NCBI GenBank assembly: GCA_020692215.1 | Contig: JAIMKW010000003.1 | Span: forward strand, 43,192 to 107,191 | Length of the DNA stretch: 64,000 bases | Source: Sandarakinorhabdus sp. | Lineage (GTDB): Bacteria > Pseudomonadota > Alphaproteobacteria > Sphingomonadales > Sphingomonadaceae | Reading direction: 5' to 3' | Shown: in pieces, positions 1 through 9,450 of the stretch | Layout: each line of letters opens with the position of its first letter | Position numbering within the stretch: the first letter of the stretch is position 1 | Position numbers and translations under genes: made by a program | The notes under the pieces: model-generated | The model's database searches: none | What the model saw: only the letters and a program-made list of their open reading frames with translations | Told to the model about the DNA's origin: nothing

Positions 1-278
1 AGAAGCAGCAGCAGGCCCAGCAGGAAATCGCCCGGCTGGAGCAGGATGTGCAGCGTTCGCGCCAATATGTGATCCAGCAGATTGATACCGCAGCCCAGCC
101 GATCATCACGCAGGTGATGCGCGAGCGCGGTGCAGCCATCGCGCTGGCCAAGGGCGCTGCCATGCAGCATTCGGCGACGCTGGAAGTGACCAACGACGTG
201 ATTGCCCGGCTGAACACCAGCCTGCCGCGTGTTTCGACGACCCCGCCGGCAGCGCCGGCCCAGGCGCCCCGCCAGTAG
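1..278 (+). CDS. OmpH/Skp-family periplasmic chaperone, C-terminal part
   Basis: The frame is open from the window edge and ends in a stop at 276-278; the start lies upstream. The visible part begins Gln-rich and charged ([20 protein letters not shown]), as expected for the coiled-coil arms of Skp/OmpH, followed by a helical stretch with [10 protein letters not shown] and a Pro/Ala-rich tail. Skp-like proteins hold unfolded outer-membrane proteins in the periplasm on their way to BamA. The neighbour supports the call, because ompH-fabZ adjacency after bamA is common in proteobacteria. The N-terminal signal peptide cannot be checked here. Confidence 0.7.
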   Translation, partial: KQQQAQQEIARLEQDVQRSRQYVIQQIDTAAQPIITQVMRERGAAIALAKGAAMQHSATLEVTNDVIARLNTSLPRVSTTPPAAPAQAPRQ

Positions 279-298
279 CGGGCGCGGAGGGGCAGACC

Positions 299-751
299 AT
301 GGAAGGAAGCGGTCTCGACATCGGTGCTGTGATGGCCCGGCTGCCGCACCGCTTCCCCATGCTGCTGGTGGATCGGGTGCTGGAGCTGGTGCCCGGAGAG
401 CATATCGCGGCCGTGAAGGCCGTGACGATCAACGAACCCTTTTTTCAGGGCCATTTTCCAGCGCGGCCCATCATGCCGGGTGTTCTGATCGTGGAGGCAC
501 TGGCGCAGGCGGCCGGCATTCTTGCGGTGGAAACGCTGGGGCTGCAAGGGTCTGGAAAGCTGGTCTATTTCATGGCGATCGAGGAAGCCAAGTTCCGCAA
601 GCCCGTGGAACCCGGCTGCCTGTTGCGGCTGGAAGCAAAATTCCTGCAGCGCCGCGCAACTGTTTGCAAGTTTGAAGGAACGGCCCTGCTGGACGGCGAG
701 GTGGCCGCCCAGGCGCGCTTTACCGCGATGATTGCGGATGCGCCTGTCTGA
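299..751 (+). CDS. fabZ: 3-hydroxyacyl-[acyl-carrier-protein] dehydratase FabZ
   Basis: FabZ dehydrates (3R)-hydroxyacyl-ACP to trans-2-enoyl-ACP in cytosolic fatty acid synthesis. The 150-residue length is normal for a single hot-dog domain. Residues 15-26 carry the family signature [12 protein letters not shown]. The active-site block [12 protein letters not shown] follows, with the catalytic His at residue 52 and Glu at 66 in VEALAQAAG. The ATG at 299 lies 21 nt after the ompH stop, with a GGAGGGG-like ribosome site upstream, so the two genes are probably co-transcribed. No lpxA follows, unlike in many Gram-negative bacteria. Confidence 0.95.
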   Translation: MEGSGLDIGAVMARLPHRFPMLLVDRVLELVPGEHIAAVKAVTINEPFFQGHFPARPIMPGVLIVEALAQAAGILAVETLGLQGSGKLVYFMAIEEAKFRKPVEPGCLLRLEAKFLQRRATVCKFEGTALLDGEVAAQARFTAMIADAPV

Positions 752-769
752 TCTTCAGCCGCCCACAGT

Positions 770-892
770 TCAGTCGATTGTTCGCTTCCTTCCGCCTGAT
801 GGCTTGCGCGACAGCATCGCGAGCAGCAGGAGAACGGCGATGGCAACCCAGCCCGCTGAAGGGGCTACGCTGGCAATCAAAGTCTCGAGCAC
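770..892 (-). CDS. possible 40-residue single-span membrane protein
   Basis: This is a short minus-strand frame in the otherwise empty 247-nt gap between fabZ and mobA. A GTG at 892 is preceded by AAGGA at eight nucleotides spacing. The product would have a short polar N-terminus, one hydrophobic helix (residues 15-27, GWVAIAVLLLLAM) and a basic tail SRKPSGGRKR that fits an inside-positive orientation. I do not recognise a family. It is too short for coding statistics to decide, and it may be chance; nothing else in this gap looks coding. Confidence 0.3.
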   Translation of the reverse strand: MLETLIASVAPSAGWVAIAVLLLLAMLSRKPSGGRKRTID

Positions 893-998
893 TGGTACAA
901 TCCTTGCAAATATGATTCGTGTTGCGGCGCAGCATTAGCAGCTGGTTTCTGTCTGTATGATGACAATTCAGTCCGAATTCGACCGATTGAGCGATTCT

Positions 999-1520
999 TC
1001 AGGCCAGATCGATGGGCCGATTGATGTTTCGAAGGCCTGGAATGGCGCGCGGTTCTGCGCCGCTGGCGGCTGCCCATCGCCGGGCCGAAATGGCGCCATC
1101 GGTGCGAAGCAGGGCTTCGAGCGATGCGGCCAGATCTGTTGGCCAGAGCCCGATGAGCCATTGCCCATCGGCGACGGCCGGCCCCGGCGACAGACGCTGC
1201 ACGGCATCGGCATGGAGCCCCAGCACATCGCAGGGCGCGCACAGAACGGCTTCATGGCCGGTGGCCTGGGCATGTCGCAGGGCTGCGCACAGCCCGGACA
1301 TCGGGCCGAGCCCGGGGCCGGGATAGTCGGCTACAGAGGGCAGGCCGCCCCAATCGCGCCCGCAAACGACGACAGATCTGCATTGCCCCAGCAGTGCTTC
1401 GGCCACATGCGCGATCAGGGGCTTGCCTGCGTGCAGGGCGAGCGCCTTGTCGCTGCCGAACCGGCTGGACCGGCCGCCTGCAAGGACGGCACCAAGGATG
1501 CGCATGGCAGGCGGGCTCAT
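999..1520 (-). CDS. mobA: molybdenum cofactor guanylyltransferase MobA
   Basis: MobA transfers GMP from GTP to molybdopterin to make the bis-MGD type cofactor. The protein is 173 residues, a little short for the family. The nucleotide-binding start is clear: AVLAGGRSSRFGSDKAL at 11-27, the Lys being the usual GTP contact. GPMSGL near 72-77 and PCD near 96-98 match the metal and nucleotide-binding segments. ATG 1520 is taken; ATG 1505 (MRILGAVLAGG) is an equally good and perhaps more typical start. It lies 110 nt downstream of ivd on the same strand, so it may be read from the leucine operon, with no obvious functional link. Confidence 0.9.
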   Translation of the reverse strand: MSPPAMRILGAVLAGGRSSRFGSDKALALHAGKPLIAHVAEALLGQCRSVVVCGRDWGGLPSVADYPGPGLGPMSGLCAALRHAQATGHEAVLCAPCDVLGLHADAVQRLSPGPAVADGQWLIGLWPTDLAASLEALLRTDGAISARRWAAASGAEPRAIPGLRNINRPIDLA

Positions 1521-1630
1521 GCCAGCGCCCGATGCGGACGACTCATGGGGTTCGGCCTATCGGCCGGCGCGCGGTTGCGCGTGCGGCGTTCAGCCGATGA
1601 ACGACAGGCCATAGCCATCCGGACATGGGT

Positions 1631-2791
1631 TCAGGTGGTTTCCTCGAACAGTTCGCGGCCGATGAGATAGCGGCGGATTTCGGAGGTGCCGGCGCCGATT
1701 TCATACAGTTTGGCATCGCGCAGCAGCCGGCCGGTCGGGTAATCGTTGATATAGCCGTTGCCGCCCAGCGCCTGGATGGCTTCCAGCGCCATCCATGTTG
1801 CCTTTTCCGCGGAATAGAGGATGGCGCCGGCGGCATCCTTGCGGGCCGTTTCGCCGCGGTCGCAGGCGTCTGCAACGGCATAGACGTAGGCGCGCGCGGT
1901 GGAGAGCGCGACATACATGTCGGCAAGCTTGCCCTGCATCAGCTGGAACTGGCCGATGGCCTGGCCGAACTGCTTTCTGTCGTGCACATAAGGGACCACG
2001 ATATCGAGACAGGCCTGCATGATGCCCAGCGGGCCGCCGCACAGCACGACACGCTCGTAATCGAGGCCGGACATCAGCACCTGCACGCCCTTGCCTTCGC
2101 TGCCCAGCACATTTTCGAAAGGCACTTCGCAATCCTCGAAGATCAGCTCGCAGGTGTCGGAGCCGCGCATGCCCAGCTTGTCGAGCTTTTGCGCGGTGGA
2201 GAAGCCCTGCATGCCCTTTTCGATGAGGAAGGCGGTGATGCCCTTTGGCCCGGCGTTGGGGTCGGTCTTGCCATAGACGACCAGGGTGTCGGCGTGGGGG
2301 CCGTTGGTGATCCAGAATTTGTTGCCGTTGAGCACATAGCGATCGTTGCGCTTTTCCGCGCGCATCCGCATCGAGACGACATCGGAGCCCGAGCCCGGTT
2401 CCGACATGGCGAGCGAGCCGACATGTTCACCCGAAATCAGTTTCGGGAGATAGCGCGCCTTCTGGTCGGCGGTGCCGTGCCGGGCGATCTGGTTGATGCA
2501 GAGGTTGGAATGGGCGCCATAGGAAAGCCCGATGGAGGCGGAGGCGCGGGAGATTTCCTCGATTGCGATGGTGTGGGCGAGATAGCCGAGCCCTGCGCCG
2601 CCATCAGCTTCGGGCACGGTGATGCCGTGCAGGCCGAGTTCGCCAATTTTGGGCCAGAGATCGCGCGGGAAGCTGTTGGTGCGGTCGATCTCGTCTGCGC
2701 GGGGCGCGATTTCGGCGGCGGCGAAGGCGCGCACGCTATCGCGCAGCATCTCGATGGTTTCACCATGGTTGAAGCGAAGCTGGGTGAGCAT
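1631..2791 (-). CDS. ivd: isovaleryl-CoA dehydrogenase
   Basis: Oxidises isovaleryl-CoA to 3-methylcrotonyl-CoA in leucine breakdown, passing electrons to ETF. Counting from the Met at 2791 the protein has 386 residues, the usual size; an in-frame Met at 2833 would add 14 residues unlike the family. The FAD/substrate signature SEPGSGSD lies near 130-137. The decisive feature is [14 protein letters not shown] near 243-256: the Glu at about 246 in helix G is the catalytic base specific to isovaleryl-CoA dehydrogenases, while the alternative base position near the C-terminus reads AGTSEI without Glu. It is the last leucine-pathway gene of the minus-strand operon and follows the PepSY gene. Confidence 0.93.
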   Translation of the reverse strand: MLTQLRFNHGETIEMLRDSVRAFAAAEIAPRADEIDRTNSFPRDLWPKIGELGLHGITVPEADGGAGLGYLAHTIAIEEISRASASIGLSYGAHSNLCINQIARHGTADQKARYLPKLISGEHVGSLAMSEPGSGSDVVSMRMRAEKRNDRYVLNGNKFWITNGPHADTLVVYGKTDPNAGPKGITAFLIEKGMQGFSTAQKLDKLGMRGSDTCELIFEDCEVPFENVLGSEGKGVQVLMSGLDYERVVLCGGPLGIMQACLDIVVPYVHDRKQFGQAIGQFQLMQGKLADMYVALSTARAYVYAVADACDRGETARKDAAGAILYSAEKATWMALEAIQALGGNGYINDYPTGRLLRDAKLYEIGAGTSEIRRYLIGRELFEETT

Positions 2792-2842
2792 AAGCGTTGC
2801 TATCCTGATGGCGGCCGCGGGGCGGCCCGACAAGCCTATCGT

Positions 2843-3550
2843 CTAGCCCCGCAAGGCGGCCGGCGCACCCCTCTTTCGGCGCCGGAGCCGCAGCAGCAAA
2901 AGCCCGATGCCGCCAGCGACCGCAACGGTTCCCAGCGTTGCTGCCGCGATCAGCAGCGGGTGGTTGAAATCCTCCCGCTCGCGCCAGTCCATGATGTGCA
3001 GGCCCCACATCAGATCGAACAGCCGCCAGCGGTCTGTGCGGACGGCTGCAACCTCGCCGGTGATGCCATGGACATAGAAAATGGTGTCTTCCGGATCGTC
3101 GAATCGCACCGCAAAGGCGGGCACGTCGCGGCGGAATTCGCGCGGGGCGGCATCGGCTGCTGTCCATTGCACCGAAACGGGCTTTCCGGGCCCGGCATAG
3201 CGTGCGGCTGCAATCTGCCGGGCCAGTGCGTCATCCACCTCCACGGTTGCGCCGGTCAGCGCGTCCCTGAGCCCGAGCGGCTTTCCGGCCCGCTCCAGCC
3301 GATAGACGGGGCGATCGAGCAGCCGTGTCAGCACCAGCGTGTCGGCGCCGGCGTCGCCCAATATCTGTTCGGGTGGGAAGAAGGGTGCGCCGGGAAGCGG
3401 CTGTGCGGTGAGCGTGGCGCGCAGATGATCGCCCCTGACCGTGCCGATGGGCATGGCGACCATCAGCAGGCCCGAGAGCATCCATAAAAAGAGCTGCGCC
3501 CCGATGATCCAGCCAAGCCAGATATGGGTTTTGAACAGGATCCTGCGCAT
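2843..3550 (-). CDS. PepSY-domain membrane protein
   Basis: A 235-residue protein with a hydrophobic helix at about 9-36 (HIWLGWIIGAQLFLWMLSGL) and a second near 198-220 ending in a basic RLRRRKRG tail. The stretch between reads like one PepSY module, including YVHGITGEVAAVRTDRWRLFD. This is the layout of short PepSY-TM proteins; longer relatives take part in iron or heme reduction or restrain peptidases, but no function is established for this short form. It sits between mccA (stop 22 nt upstream) and ivd, all on the minus strand, so it is translated inside a leucine catabolic operon without an evident reason. Confidence 0.75.
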   Translation of the reverse strand: MRRILFKTHIWLGWIIGAQLFLWMLSGLLMVAMPIGTVRGDHLRATLTAQPLPGAPFFPPEQILGDAGADTLVLTRLLDRPVYRLERAGKPLGLRDALTGATVEVDDALARQIAAARYAGPGKPVSVQWTAADAAPREFRRDVPAFAVRFDDPEDTIFYVHGITGEVAAVRTDRWRLFDLMWGLHIMDWREREDFNHPLLIAAATLGTVAVAGGIGLLLLRLRRRKRGAPAALRG

Positions 3551-3571
3551 AGGGCCGGGAAGATGCCGCTC

Positions 3572-5500
3572 TCAGGGTTCGGCGCGGGTGAGCATGACGA
3601 GCAGCGCGCCTTCGGACACCTGTGCGCCGGCGGCGACGGCGACACTTTCCACCGTGCCATCGAAGGGGGCTGTCAGCCGGTGTTCCATCTTCATGGCTTC
3701 GAGCACCAGCAGCCTGTCTCCGGCGGCAACAGTGTCGCCGGGTTTCACGAACAGGCCGATCACCTTGCCCGGCATCGGGGCCGTGATGCTGCCATCGGAC
3801 GGGCCTGCGGCGCTGTGGCCGAGCCAGGCAGGGTTTTCCGGGGTGAAGTGCCAGGCCTGGCCGTTGCGCCGGGCTTCCAGGCCTCCGGCTGTTTCCACAA
3901 GGATGGTGTGGGGATCGGGGGACAGCGGGCCCTCACCGTTGAGGAACAGCCCCTCGGCATGCGCTTCCACCCGCTGTTCGGCACCATCGGACGACCAGAG
4001 CGCGAAGTGGCTGGCGGCAGGCAGGTTCAGCCGGAACGGGGTGCCGAACCCCGCGCCTTGCGGCCAGCCGGCCATCACATGTTGGGCAGCCGCTGCGACC
4101 ACGGCTGGCGGTGCGGGCACGGTTTCGAAGAGCGAGGCTTCGTGGCGGGCGAGGAAGCCGGTGTCGATCTCTTCGGCTATGAACGCGGGGTGCGACGCCA
4201 GCCGCGCGAGGAAGGCGCGGTTGGTGGAGACGCCTTCGATTTCGGTGGCATCGAGCGCGGCGACCAGCTTTGCCAGCGCCTCGGTTCGGGTGGGCGCGTG
4301 GGCGATGACCTTGGCGATCATCGGATCATAATGGACTGTCACTTCGCCGCCCTGTTCGACACCGGTGTCGATCCGGGCGCCCCATTTCTCGCTGGACACT
4401 GGAAAGGCGAGCCGGGTGAGCGTGCCGGTGGAGGGGAGGAAGCCCTTTTCGGGGTTTTCAGCATAGAGCCGCGCCTCGACTGCGTGGCCGCGCGCGACGA
4501 GGGCCTCTTGCATCAGCGGCAGCATTTCGCCGCGCGCGATGCGGATCTGCCATTCCACCAGATCCTGCCCGGTGATCGCCTCTGTTACCGGATGCTCCAC
4601 CTGCAGGCGGGTGTTCATTTCCATGAAGTAGAATTTCGGGTCGCCGGCTTCATCCAGATCGTCCATATCCAGAATGAACTCGACGGTGCCGGCGTTTTCA
4701 TAGCCGATGGCGTGGCCGGCGGTGGCGGCTGCAATGCCCAGCGTTTCGCGCAGGGTATCGGACAGGCCCGGCGCGGGGGCTTCCTCGATCACCTTCTGGT
4801 GGCGACGCTGGAGCGAGCAATCGCGTTCGAACAGGTGGACGACATTGCCGTGGCTGTCACCGAAGATTTGCACTTCCACATGGCGCGGGCGGCCGATGAG
4901 CTTTTCCAGCATCACGCTATCGTTGCCGAAGGCGGCGCTTGCTTCGCGCTTGGCGCCCAGCAGCGCTTCGGTGAAGCCCGACTTATCGGATACAGGGCGC
5001 ATGCCCTTGCCGCCACCGCCTGCGACGGCCTTGATGAGGAGCGGGTAGCCCACAAGCTCGGCCATGCGCTCCAGCCGGGCGAGCGACTGATCCTCGCCCA
5101 TATAACCCGGTGTGACGGGGACTCCGGCGGCCTTCATCCGGGATTTGGCGCTGTCTTTCAGGCCCATCACGCGGATCGCCTGATCGGAAGGGCCGATGAA
5201 GATGAGCCCCGCCTTGCGGACGGCTTCAGCGAAATCGGCATTTTCCGAAAGGAAGCCATAGCCGGGGTGGATGGCATCCGCGCCGCTGCTTTTCGCGGCT
5301 CCGAGGATGCGGTCTGCCAGCAGATAGCTTTCCCGCGCGGGGGCGGGGCCGATGTGGACGGCTTCATCGGCCGCGCGCACATGGGGGGCGTGGGCGTCGG
5401 CATCGGAATAGACGGCGACAGTGGAGATCCCCATGCGCTGCGCGGTGCGGATGATGCGGCAGGCGATTTCGCCCCGATTGGCGATGAGGAGCTTCTTCAC
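3572..5500 (-). CDS. mccA: 3-methylcrotonyl-CoA carboxylase alpha (biotin-containing) subunit
   Basis: Carboxylates biotin with ATP and bicarbonate; with MccB it converts 3-methylcrotonyl-CoA to 3-methylglutaconyl-CoA. The 642-residue protein starts with KKLLIANRGEIACRI and has the ATP-grasp glycine loop KAVAGGGGKGMR near 158-169 and the FMEMNTRLQVEHPVTE active-site segment near 290-305. A BCCP domain closes the protein with EAMKMEH near 601-607, Lys 604 being the biotinylation site. Propionyl- or geranyl-CoA carboxylases share this architecture, but ivd, mccB and a methylglutaconyl-CoA hydratase alongside point to the leucine pathway. Confidence 0.92.
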   Translation of the reverse strand: MKKLLIANRGEIACRIIRTAQRMGISTVAVYSDADAHAPHVRAADEAVHIGPAPARESYLLADRILGAAKSSGADAIHPGYGFLSENADFAEAVRKAGLIFIGPSDQAIRVMGLKDSAKSRMKAAGVPVTPGYMGEDQSLARLERMAELVGYPLLIKAVAGGGGKGMRPVSDKSGFTEALLGAKREASAAFGNDSVMLEKLIGRPRHVEVQIFGDSHGNVVHLFERDCSLQRRHQKVIEEAPAPGLSDTLRETLGIAAATAGHAIGYENAGTVEFILDMDDLDEAGDPKFYFMEMNTRLQVEHPVTEAITGQDLVEWQIRIARGEMLPLMQEALVARGHAVEARLYAENPEKGFLPSTGTLTRLAFPVSSEKWGARIDTGVEQGGEVTVHYDPMIAKVIAHAPTRTEALAKLVAALDATEIEGVSTNRAFLARLASHPAFIAEEIDTGFLARHEASLFETVPAPPAVVAAAAQHVMAGWPQGAGFGTPFRLNLPAASHFALWSSDGAEQRVEAHAEGLFLNGEGPLSPDPHTILVETAGGLEARRNGQAWHFTPENPAWLGHSAAGPSDGSITAPMPGKVIGLFVKPGDTVAAGDRLLVLEAMKMEHRLTAPFDGTVESVAVAAGAQVSEGALLVMLTRAEP

Positions 5501-5510
5501 GGCAGGGTCT

Positions 5511-6290
5511 TCATTGCGGGGCCCAATCTGGCTTGCGGCGCTCGGTGAAGGCTTTCAGGCCCTCCTGTCCTTCGGCGCTGGCGCGCCGGTCTGCGATGCG
5601 GTCTGCGGTGCGGGCGCGCAGCGTTGCATTGATGGGGCGGCCGGCCACGTCGCGCACAAGCGCCTTGGCATCGGCGATAGCGCCGGGCGCGCCTTCGGAC
5701 AGGGCTGCCATCCAGGCTTCGACCTGCTGTTCGGGTTCGTCGGTGTGGACATGGGCGAGGCCCATGCGCACGGCCTCCTCGGCGCCGAAATCCTCGGCTG
5801 TGAGGATATAGCGGCGGGCAGCAGAGGCGCCGATCTTGCCGATGAGGAAGGGGGAAATGGTGGCCGGGGTCAGCCCCAGGCGCACTTCCGAGAGCCGGAA
5901 CCGGGCGGAGGATTGCACGATCACCATGTCGGCGCAGGCCACCAGGCCGACCCCGCCGCCGAAGATGTTGCCGTGCGCGATGGCGATCACCGGCCTGGGG
6001 CAGCGGTCGATCGCCCACAGCATGTCGGACAGGTTCAAGGCATCGGCGCGGTTTTCCGCCAGCGACAGATTTGCCGAATCACGCATCCAGCCGGCATCGG
6101 CCCCGGCGCAGAAGCTGGGCCCATTGCCCGAAAGCAGGACGGCACGAACGGCAGCATCGCGCCCCAGCTTGCCAAAGGCGGCGGTGATCCGGGCGATCAG
6201 CTTCGCATCGAAGGCGTTGTGCTTTTCGGGGCGATTGAGGGTTACGCGGGCAAGGCCGCGGGCGTCGGTTGCGATCTGAAGCATTTTCAC
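5511..6290 (-). CDS. liuC: methylglutaconyl-CoA hydratase (enoyl-CoA hydratase family)
   Basis: A 259-residue crotonase-fold protein, the expected size. Oxyanion-hole segments are visible: [11 protein letters not shown] near 58-68 and [17 protein letters not shown] near 104-120. In leucine breakdown this enzyme hydrates 3-methylglutaconyl-CoA to HMG-CoA. The position between mccB and mccA is the main reason for choosing that substrate over a general enoyl-CoA hydratase. The GTG at 6290 overlaps the mccB stop by three bases (GTGA); an ATG two codons inside (6284) is an alternative. The last residues stop 10 nt before the mccA start. Confidence 0.88.
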   Translation of the reverse strand: MKMLQIATDARGLARVTLNRPEKHNAFDAKLIARITAAFGKLGRDAAVRAVLLSGNGPSFCAGADAGWMRDSANLSLAENRADALNLSDMLWAIDRCPRPVIAIAHGNIFGGGVGLVACADMVIVQSSARFRLSEVRLGLTPATISPFLIGKIGASAARRYILTAEDFGAEEAVRMGLAHVHTDEPEQQVEAWMAALSEGAPGAIADAKALVRDVAGRPINATLRARTADRIADRRASAEGQEGLKAFTERRKPDWAPQ

Positions 6291-7879
6291 ATCCGGAACA
6301 GGCCGAAGCGGGTTTCGGCAATCGGCTGGTTGAGGGCCACCGCAAGGCTCAGCGCCACGACGCGGCGGGTATCTTCGGGCGCGATGATGCCATCATCCCA
6401 CAGCCGGGCGCTGGCATAATAGGGGTTGCCCTGCCGCTCATACTGATCGCGGATGGGGGCCTTGAAGGCCTCTTCCTCGGCGGCGTTGCTGAAGCCGCCC
6501 GTTTTTACCGTGGCGAGCACGCTGGCGGCCTGTTCACCGCCCATCACGCTGATGCGCGCATTGGGCCACATCCACAAGAAGCGCGGGGAATAGGCGCGGC
6601 CGCACATGCCGTAGTTGCCGGCGCCGAAGCTGCCGCCGATGACCACGGTGATTTTCGGCACGCCCGCGGTTGCCACGGCTGTCACCAGCTTGGCGCCATG
6701 CTTGGCGATGCCGTCATTTTCATACGCCTTGCCCACCATGAAGCCCGAGATATTCTGCAGGAACAGCAGCGGGATCTTCCGCTGGCAGCACAGCTGGATG
6801 AAGTGCGCGCCTTTCTGGGCGGATTCGGAAAACAGGATGCCGTTGTTGGCGATGATGCCCACTTGCAGCCCTTCGATATGGGCAAAGCCGGTCACCAGCG
6901 TTGCACCATAGAGCGGTTTGAAAGCGTCGAAGCGGCTGCCATCGACCAGCCGCGCGATGATTTCGTGCACGTCGGTGGGGTGGCGGGTATCGACCGGGAC
7001 CAGCGCGTGGAGATCGTCGGCGGGGAATTTCGGTGGCTCCACCGCAGCGCGCGCGGCCTGTTCGCCCTGGGGAACGGCAGGCGGCACGGTTGCAAGCGCC
7101 GCGCGCACCAGCGCGAGCGCGTGGGCATCGTCTTCGGCGAGGTGATCGACGACGCCGGAGAGCCGGGCGTGCACATCGCCGCCACCAAGCTCTTCGGCGG
7201 TGACATCCTCGCCTGTCGCCGCCTTGACCAGCGGCGGCCCGCCGAGGAAGATGGTGCCCTGGTTCTTCACGATGATGGACTGATCGGCCATTGCAGGCAC
7301 ATAGGCGCCGCCGGCGGTGCAGCTTCCCATGACAGCGGCGATCTGGGCGATTCCATTGGCCGACATGTTTGCCTGGTTGAAGAAGATGCGGCCGAAATGT
7401 TCGCGATCGGGGAAGACTTCATCCTGACGCGGAAGGAATGCTCCGCCCGAATCGACGAGATAGATGCAGGGCAGCCGGTTTTCCGCGGCGATTTCCTGGG
7501 CGCGGAGATGTTTTTTCACCGACAGCGGATAGTAGGTGCCGCCTTTCACGGTGGGATCGTTGGCGACGATCATTGCCAGCCGGCCCGAGACCTGGCCGAT
7601 GCCGGCGATCAGGCCGGCAGCGGGAACCTCCTCGCCATAGATATCATGCGCTGCGAACTGGCCGATTTCGAGAAAGGCCGTGCCCGGATCGAGCAGGCGC
7701 TCCACCCGGTGGCGGGGCAGCAGCTTGCCGCGCGCGACATGGCGTTCGCGCGACCCCTGCGGCCCGCCCAGCGCGATTTTCGCTGCGCGATCGCGCAGGT
7801 CTGCAACGAGGGCGCCCATGGCTGCGCGATTGGCCTGCGCGTCGGCATCATTGGCGACGGCTGTTCCGATGAAAGGCAT
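6287..7879 (-). CDS. mccB: 3-methylcrotonyl-CoA carboxylase beta (carboxyltransferase) subunit
   Basis: Carboxyltransferase half of methylcrotonyl-CoA carboxylase, moving CO2 from biotin of MccA to the acyl-CoA. From the Met at 7879 the protein has 530 residues, the family length; the frame is open to 8062, but the extra 61 residues overlap rpmE on the other strand and do not look like MccB. Typical segments are [33 protein letters not shown], the acyl-CoA site [14 protein letters not shown], and the biotin-site stretch [15 protein letters not shown]. It is the first gene of the mccB-liuC-mccA-PepSY-ivd operon. An HMG-CoA lyase gene, needed to finish the pathway, is not in the window. Confidence 0.92.
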   Translation of the reverse strand: MPFIGTAVANDADAQANRAAMGALVADLRDRAAKIALGGPQGSRERHVARGKLLPRHRVERLLDPGTAFLEIGQFAAHDIYGEEVPAAGLIAGIGQVSGRLAMIVANDPTVKGGTYYPLSVKKHLRAQEIAAENRLPCIYLVDSGGAFLPRQDEVFPDREHFGRIFFNQANMSANGIAQIAAVMGSCTAGGAYVPAMADQSIIVKNQGTIFLGGPPLVKAATGEDVTAEELGGGDVHARLSGVVDHLAEDDAHALALVRAALATVPPAVPQGEQAARAAVEPPKFPADDLHALVPVDTRHPTDVHEIIARLVDGSRFDAFKPLYGATLVTGFAHIEGLQVGIIANNGILFSESAQKGAHFIQLCCQRKIPLLFLQNISGFMVGKAYENDGIAKHGAKLVTAVATAGVPKITVVIGGSFGAGNYGMCGRAYSPRFLWMWPNARISVMGGEQAASVLATVKTGGFSNAAEEEAFKAPIRDQYERQGNPYYASARLWDDGIIAPEDTRRVVALSLAVALNQPIAETRFGLFRM

Positions 7880-8045
7880 GGAGGCTGTCCTAGGTGTCTT
7901 TGCCGGGGATGAAAAGCCGGGCTGCGGCAGAAGCCACGCATATCGCCTTTTGCGGGCTTCGTCTTGCCTTGCATCGTGGTTGCCGCTATGCGCCCACGCT
8001 TTCCAAGGCTGGTCGGAACCAGCCGCATCGACAGGATATCCCGAA

Positions 8046-8279
8046 ATGGCCAAACCAGGCATCCACCCCGATTATCACACCATCAAGGTGCAGATGACCG
8101 ACGGCACCGTGTTCGAAACCCGCTCCACCTGGGGCAAGGAAGGCGACACGCTGGCGCTGGATATCGACCCCACCAGCCACCCGGCCTGGACCGGCGGCGC
8201 TGCCAAGCTGCAGGATGGCGGCCGCGTTGCGAAGTTCAACAAGCGCTTCGCCGGCGTTGCGGGCATCGGCAAGAAGTAG
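8046..8279 (+). CDS. rpmE: 50S ribosomal protein L31
   Basis: The 77-residue product [20 protein letters not shown] continues with [18 protein letters not shown] and SHPAWTGG, the alphaproteobacterial L31 signature. It has no cysteines, so it is the zinc-free form; a C+/C- switch would need a second gene elsewhere. The ATG at 8046 gives the usual N-terminus, although the frame is open further upstream. It is divergent from the leucine operon, whose first codon lies 166 nt away, so both promoters should sit in 7880-8045. Confidence 0.95.
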   Translation: MAKPGIHPDYHTIKVQMTDGTVFETRSTWGKEGDTLALDIDPTSHPAWTGGAAKLQDGGRVAKFNKRFAGVAGIGKK

Positions 8280-8615
8280 CATCGGCCTCTGGCCGCGCGC
8301 GCAAGGCGGGCGAACGAGCCCGGCCTGTGGCGGCACGTAATCAAATGGCAGCGTGGCTTTGGAGTGGATTTGGAGAAGGCTGAGCTGCAGCCTTTCCGAC
8401 CTGTGGGTTTTGCGGCCCTTTCCAATGGCCAATGCCAACTGGCCAACCCGGTTCGTCTGACCCGTTTGGCAGGTCATTGCTTGCACGGGCAGATCGGCGC
8501 ATCGTCGTTTCTCTCAGGCGCTGGTGACATTTTTTTTGTGCCCGGTAACCATGTGTCGGAACCGCCCGAACGGTGGGACGAAGCAGTCCGCTTCGTTCTC
8601 ACAGGAGGCACCCTC
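8280..8615 (+). other. 336-nt gap between rpmE and the PEP-CTERM gene
   Basis: I see no convincing gene here. The downstream frame is open back to 8364, but its sequence lacks any family resemblance and the better start is 8616 with a strong ribosome site. A run of eight T residues lies at about 8530-8537, and the last 90 nt before 8616 probably hold the promoter of the secreted protein gene. No clear terminator stem follows rpmE. Confidence 0.5.
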
Positions 8616-9407
8616 ATGTACAAGGTTCTTATCTGCGCTATCGGCACCCTGCTGGCAGCCGCTCCGTCCACCGCTGCGGTTGTCAAGATCAGGGTTACGG
8701 TCGAAAACCTCGCACCCCAGAACAGCATCTCCTTTGCGCCGCTGCGCTTTGGCTTCCACAACGGCACCTTCGACAGCTTTGACAATGGCGCTGTCGCCAC
8801 CCAGCCCATCATCTCGATCGCCGAAGGCGGATCCGGTTCGGACTGGTTCCCGGCCTTTGCCGCCGCCGAACCCGATGCCGTGCTCGGCTCGGTGGGCGGT
8901 GCGCTTACCCCTGGCGCAACGGCCACCTCGATGACCTTTCTTGTCGACACCGCCGTCAACCGCTACTTCACCTTTGGTTCGATGGTTATCCCTTCCAACG
9001 ACTATTTCATCGGCAACGACAACCCACTGGAATATCGGCTGTTCGATATGGGCGGAAACTTGCTCATCGGCGAAATCGTCCAGACGGCTGATGAAATCTG
9101 GGACGCCGGATCGGAAGCCTTCGACCCCGCCAACGCCGCCTTTCTTGTTGGGGGAAACAATGATCTGCGCACTGCGCAAAATGGTGTCGTCGGGTTCGAC
9201 TTCCTCGAACTCGCAGGCTTCAACGGGCTGCAGACGGCAGCGGGCTACACCTTCGACAGCCAGCTCGGCGCCGGTCTTCCCATCTATCGCATCAGCTTCA
9301 CCTCCAGCGCTGTTCCCGAGCCGGCGAGCTGGGCAATGATGCTGATCGGTTTTGCAGCGGTCGGAGCGTCGGTCAGGCGGCGCAAGGTCGCGCTGGTGGC
9401 AGCCTGA
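8616..9407 (+). CDS. secreted spondin-domain protein with PEP-CTERM sorting signal
   Basis: A 263-residue exported protein. It starts MYKVLICAIGTLLAAAPSTAA, a signal peptide, and has an AGGAGG ribosome site at 8602-8607. The body (VKIRVTVENLAPQNSISFAP, GNNDLRTAQNG) resembles spondin-N type domains found in bacterial surface proteins. The C-terminus shows the tripartite sorting signal: VPEPASWAMM at 233-242, a hydrophobic helix, and the basic cluster RRRK. Such proteins are cut by an exosortase and linked to exopolysaccharide production; no exosortase lies in the window, but a polysaccharide cluster is present at its right end. The PEPxxWA variant is typical of sphingomonads. Confidence 0.85.
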   Translation: MYKVLICAIGTLLAAAPSTAAVVKIRVTVENLAPQNSISFAPLRFGFHNGTFDSFDNGAVATQPIISIAEGGSGSDWFPAFAAAEPDAVLGSVGGALTPGATATSMTFLVDTAVNRYFTFGSMVIPSNDYFIGNDNPLEYRLFDMGGNLLIGEIVQTADEIWDAGSEAFDPANAAFLVGGNNDLRTAQNGVVGFDFLELAGFNGLQTAAGYTFDSQLGAGLPIYRISFTSSAVPEPASWAMMLIGFAAVGASVRRRKVALVAA

Positions 9408-9412
9408 GCAAA

Positions 9413-9450
9413 GGGAGGGCGCTTTCACACTGCGGTGAGAGCGCCCTCCC
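9413..9450. terminator. bidirectional terminator between convergent genes
   Basis: The arms GGGAGGGCGCT (9413-9423) and AGCGCCCTCCC (9440-9450) pair perfectly and continue inward through TTCAC/GTGAG with one wobble, giving a stem of about 16 bp and a six-base loop. It starts five bases after the PEP-CTERM stop and touches the stop codon of the opposite-strand isochorismatase gene, so it can serve both. There is no long T run on either side. Confidence 0.7.

Noticed and set aside
732..938. 68-codon plus-strand frame after fabZ
   Set aside because: Overlaps the fabZ end, has no clear ribosome site, and its sequence has no recognisable pattern; the antisense micro-frame is the better candidate.
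1625..5548. Very long plus-strand frames (620 and 674 codons) opposite ivd, mccA and neighbours
   Set aside because: They are antisense to well-identified enzymes, have biased Gly/Ala/Arg composition and no recognisable domains; this is typical of high-GC shadow frames.
8364..8615. Extra 84 codons at the front of the PEP-CTERM gene
   Set aside because: A signal peptide and AGGAGG site directly at 8616 mark the true start.
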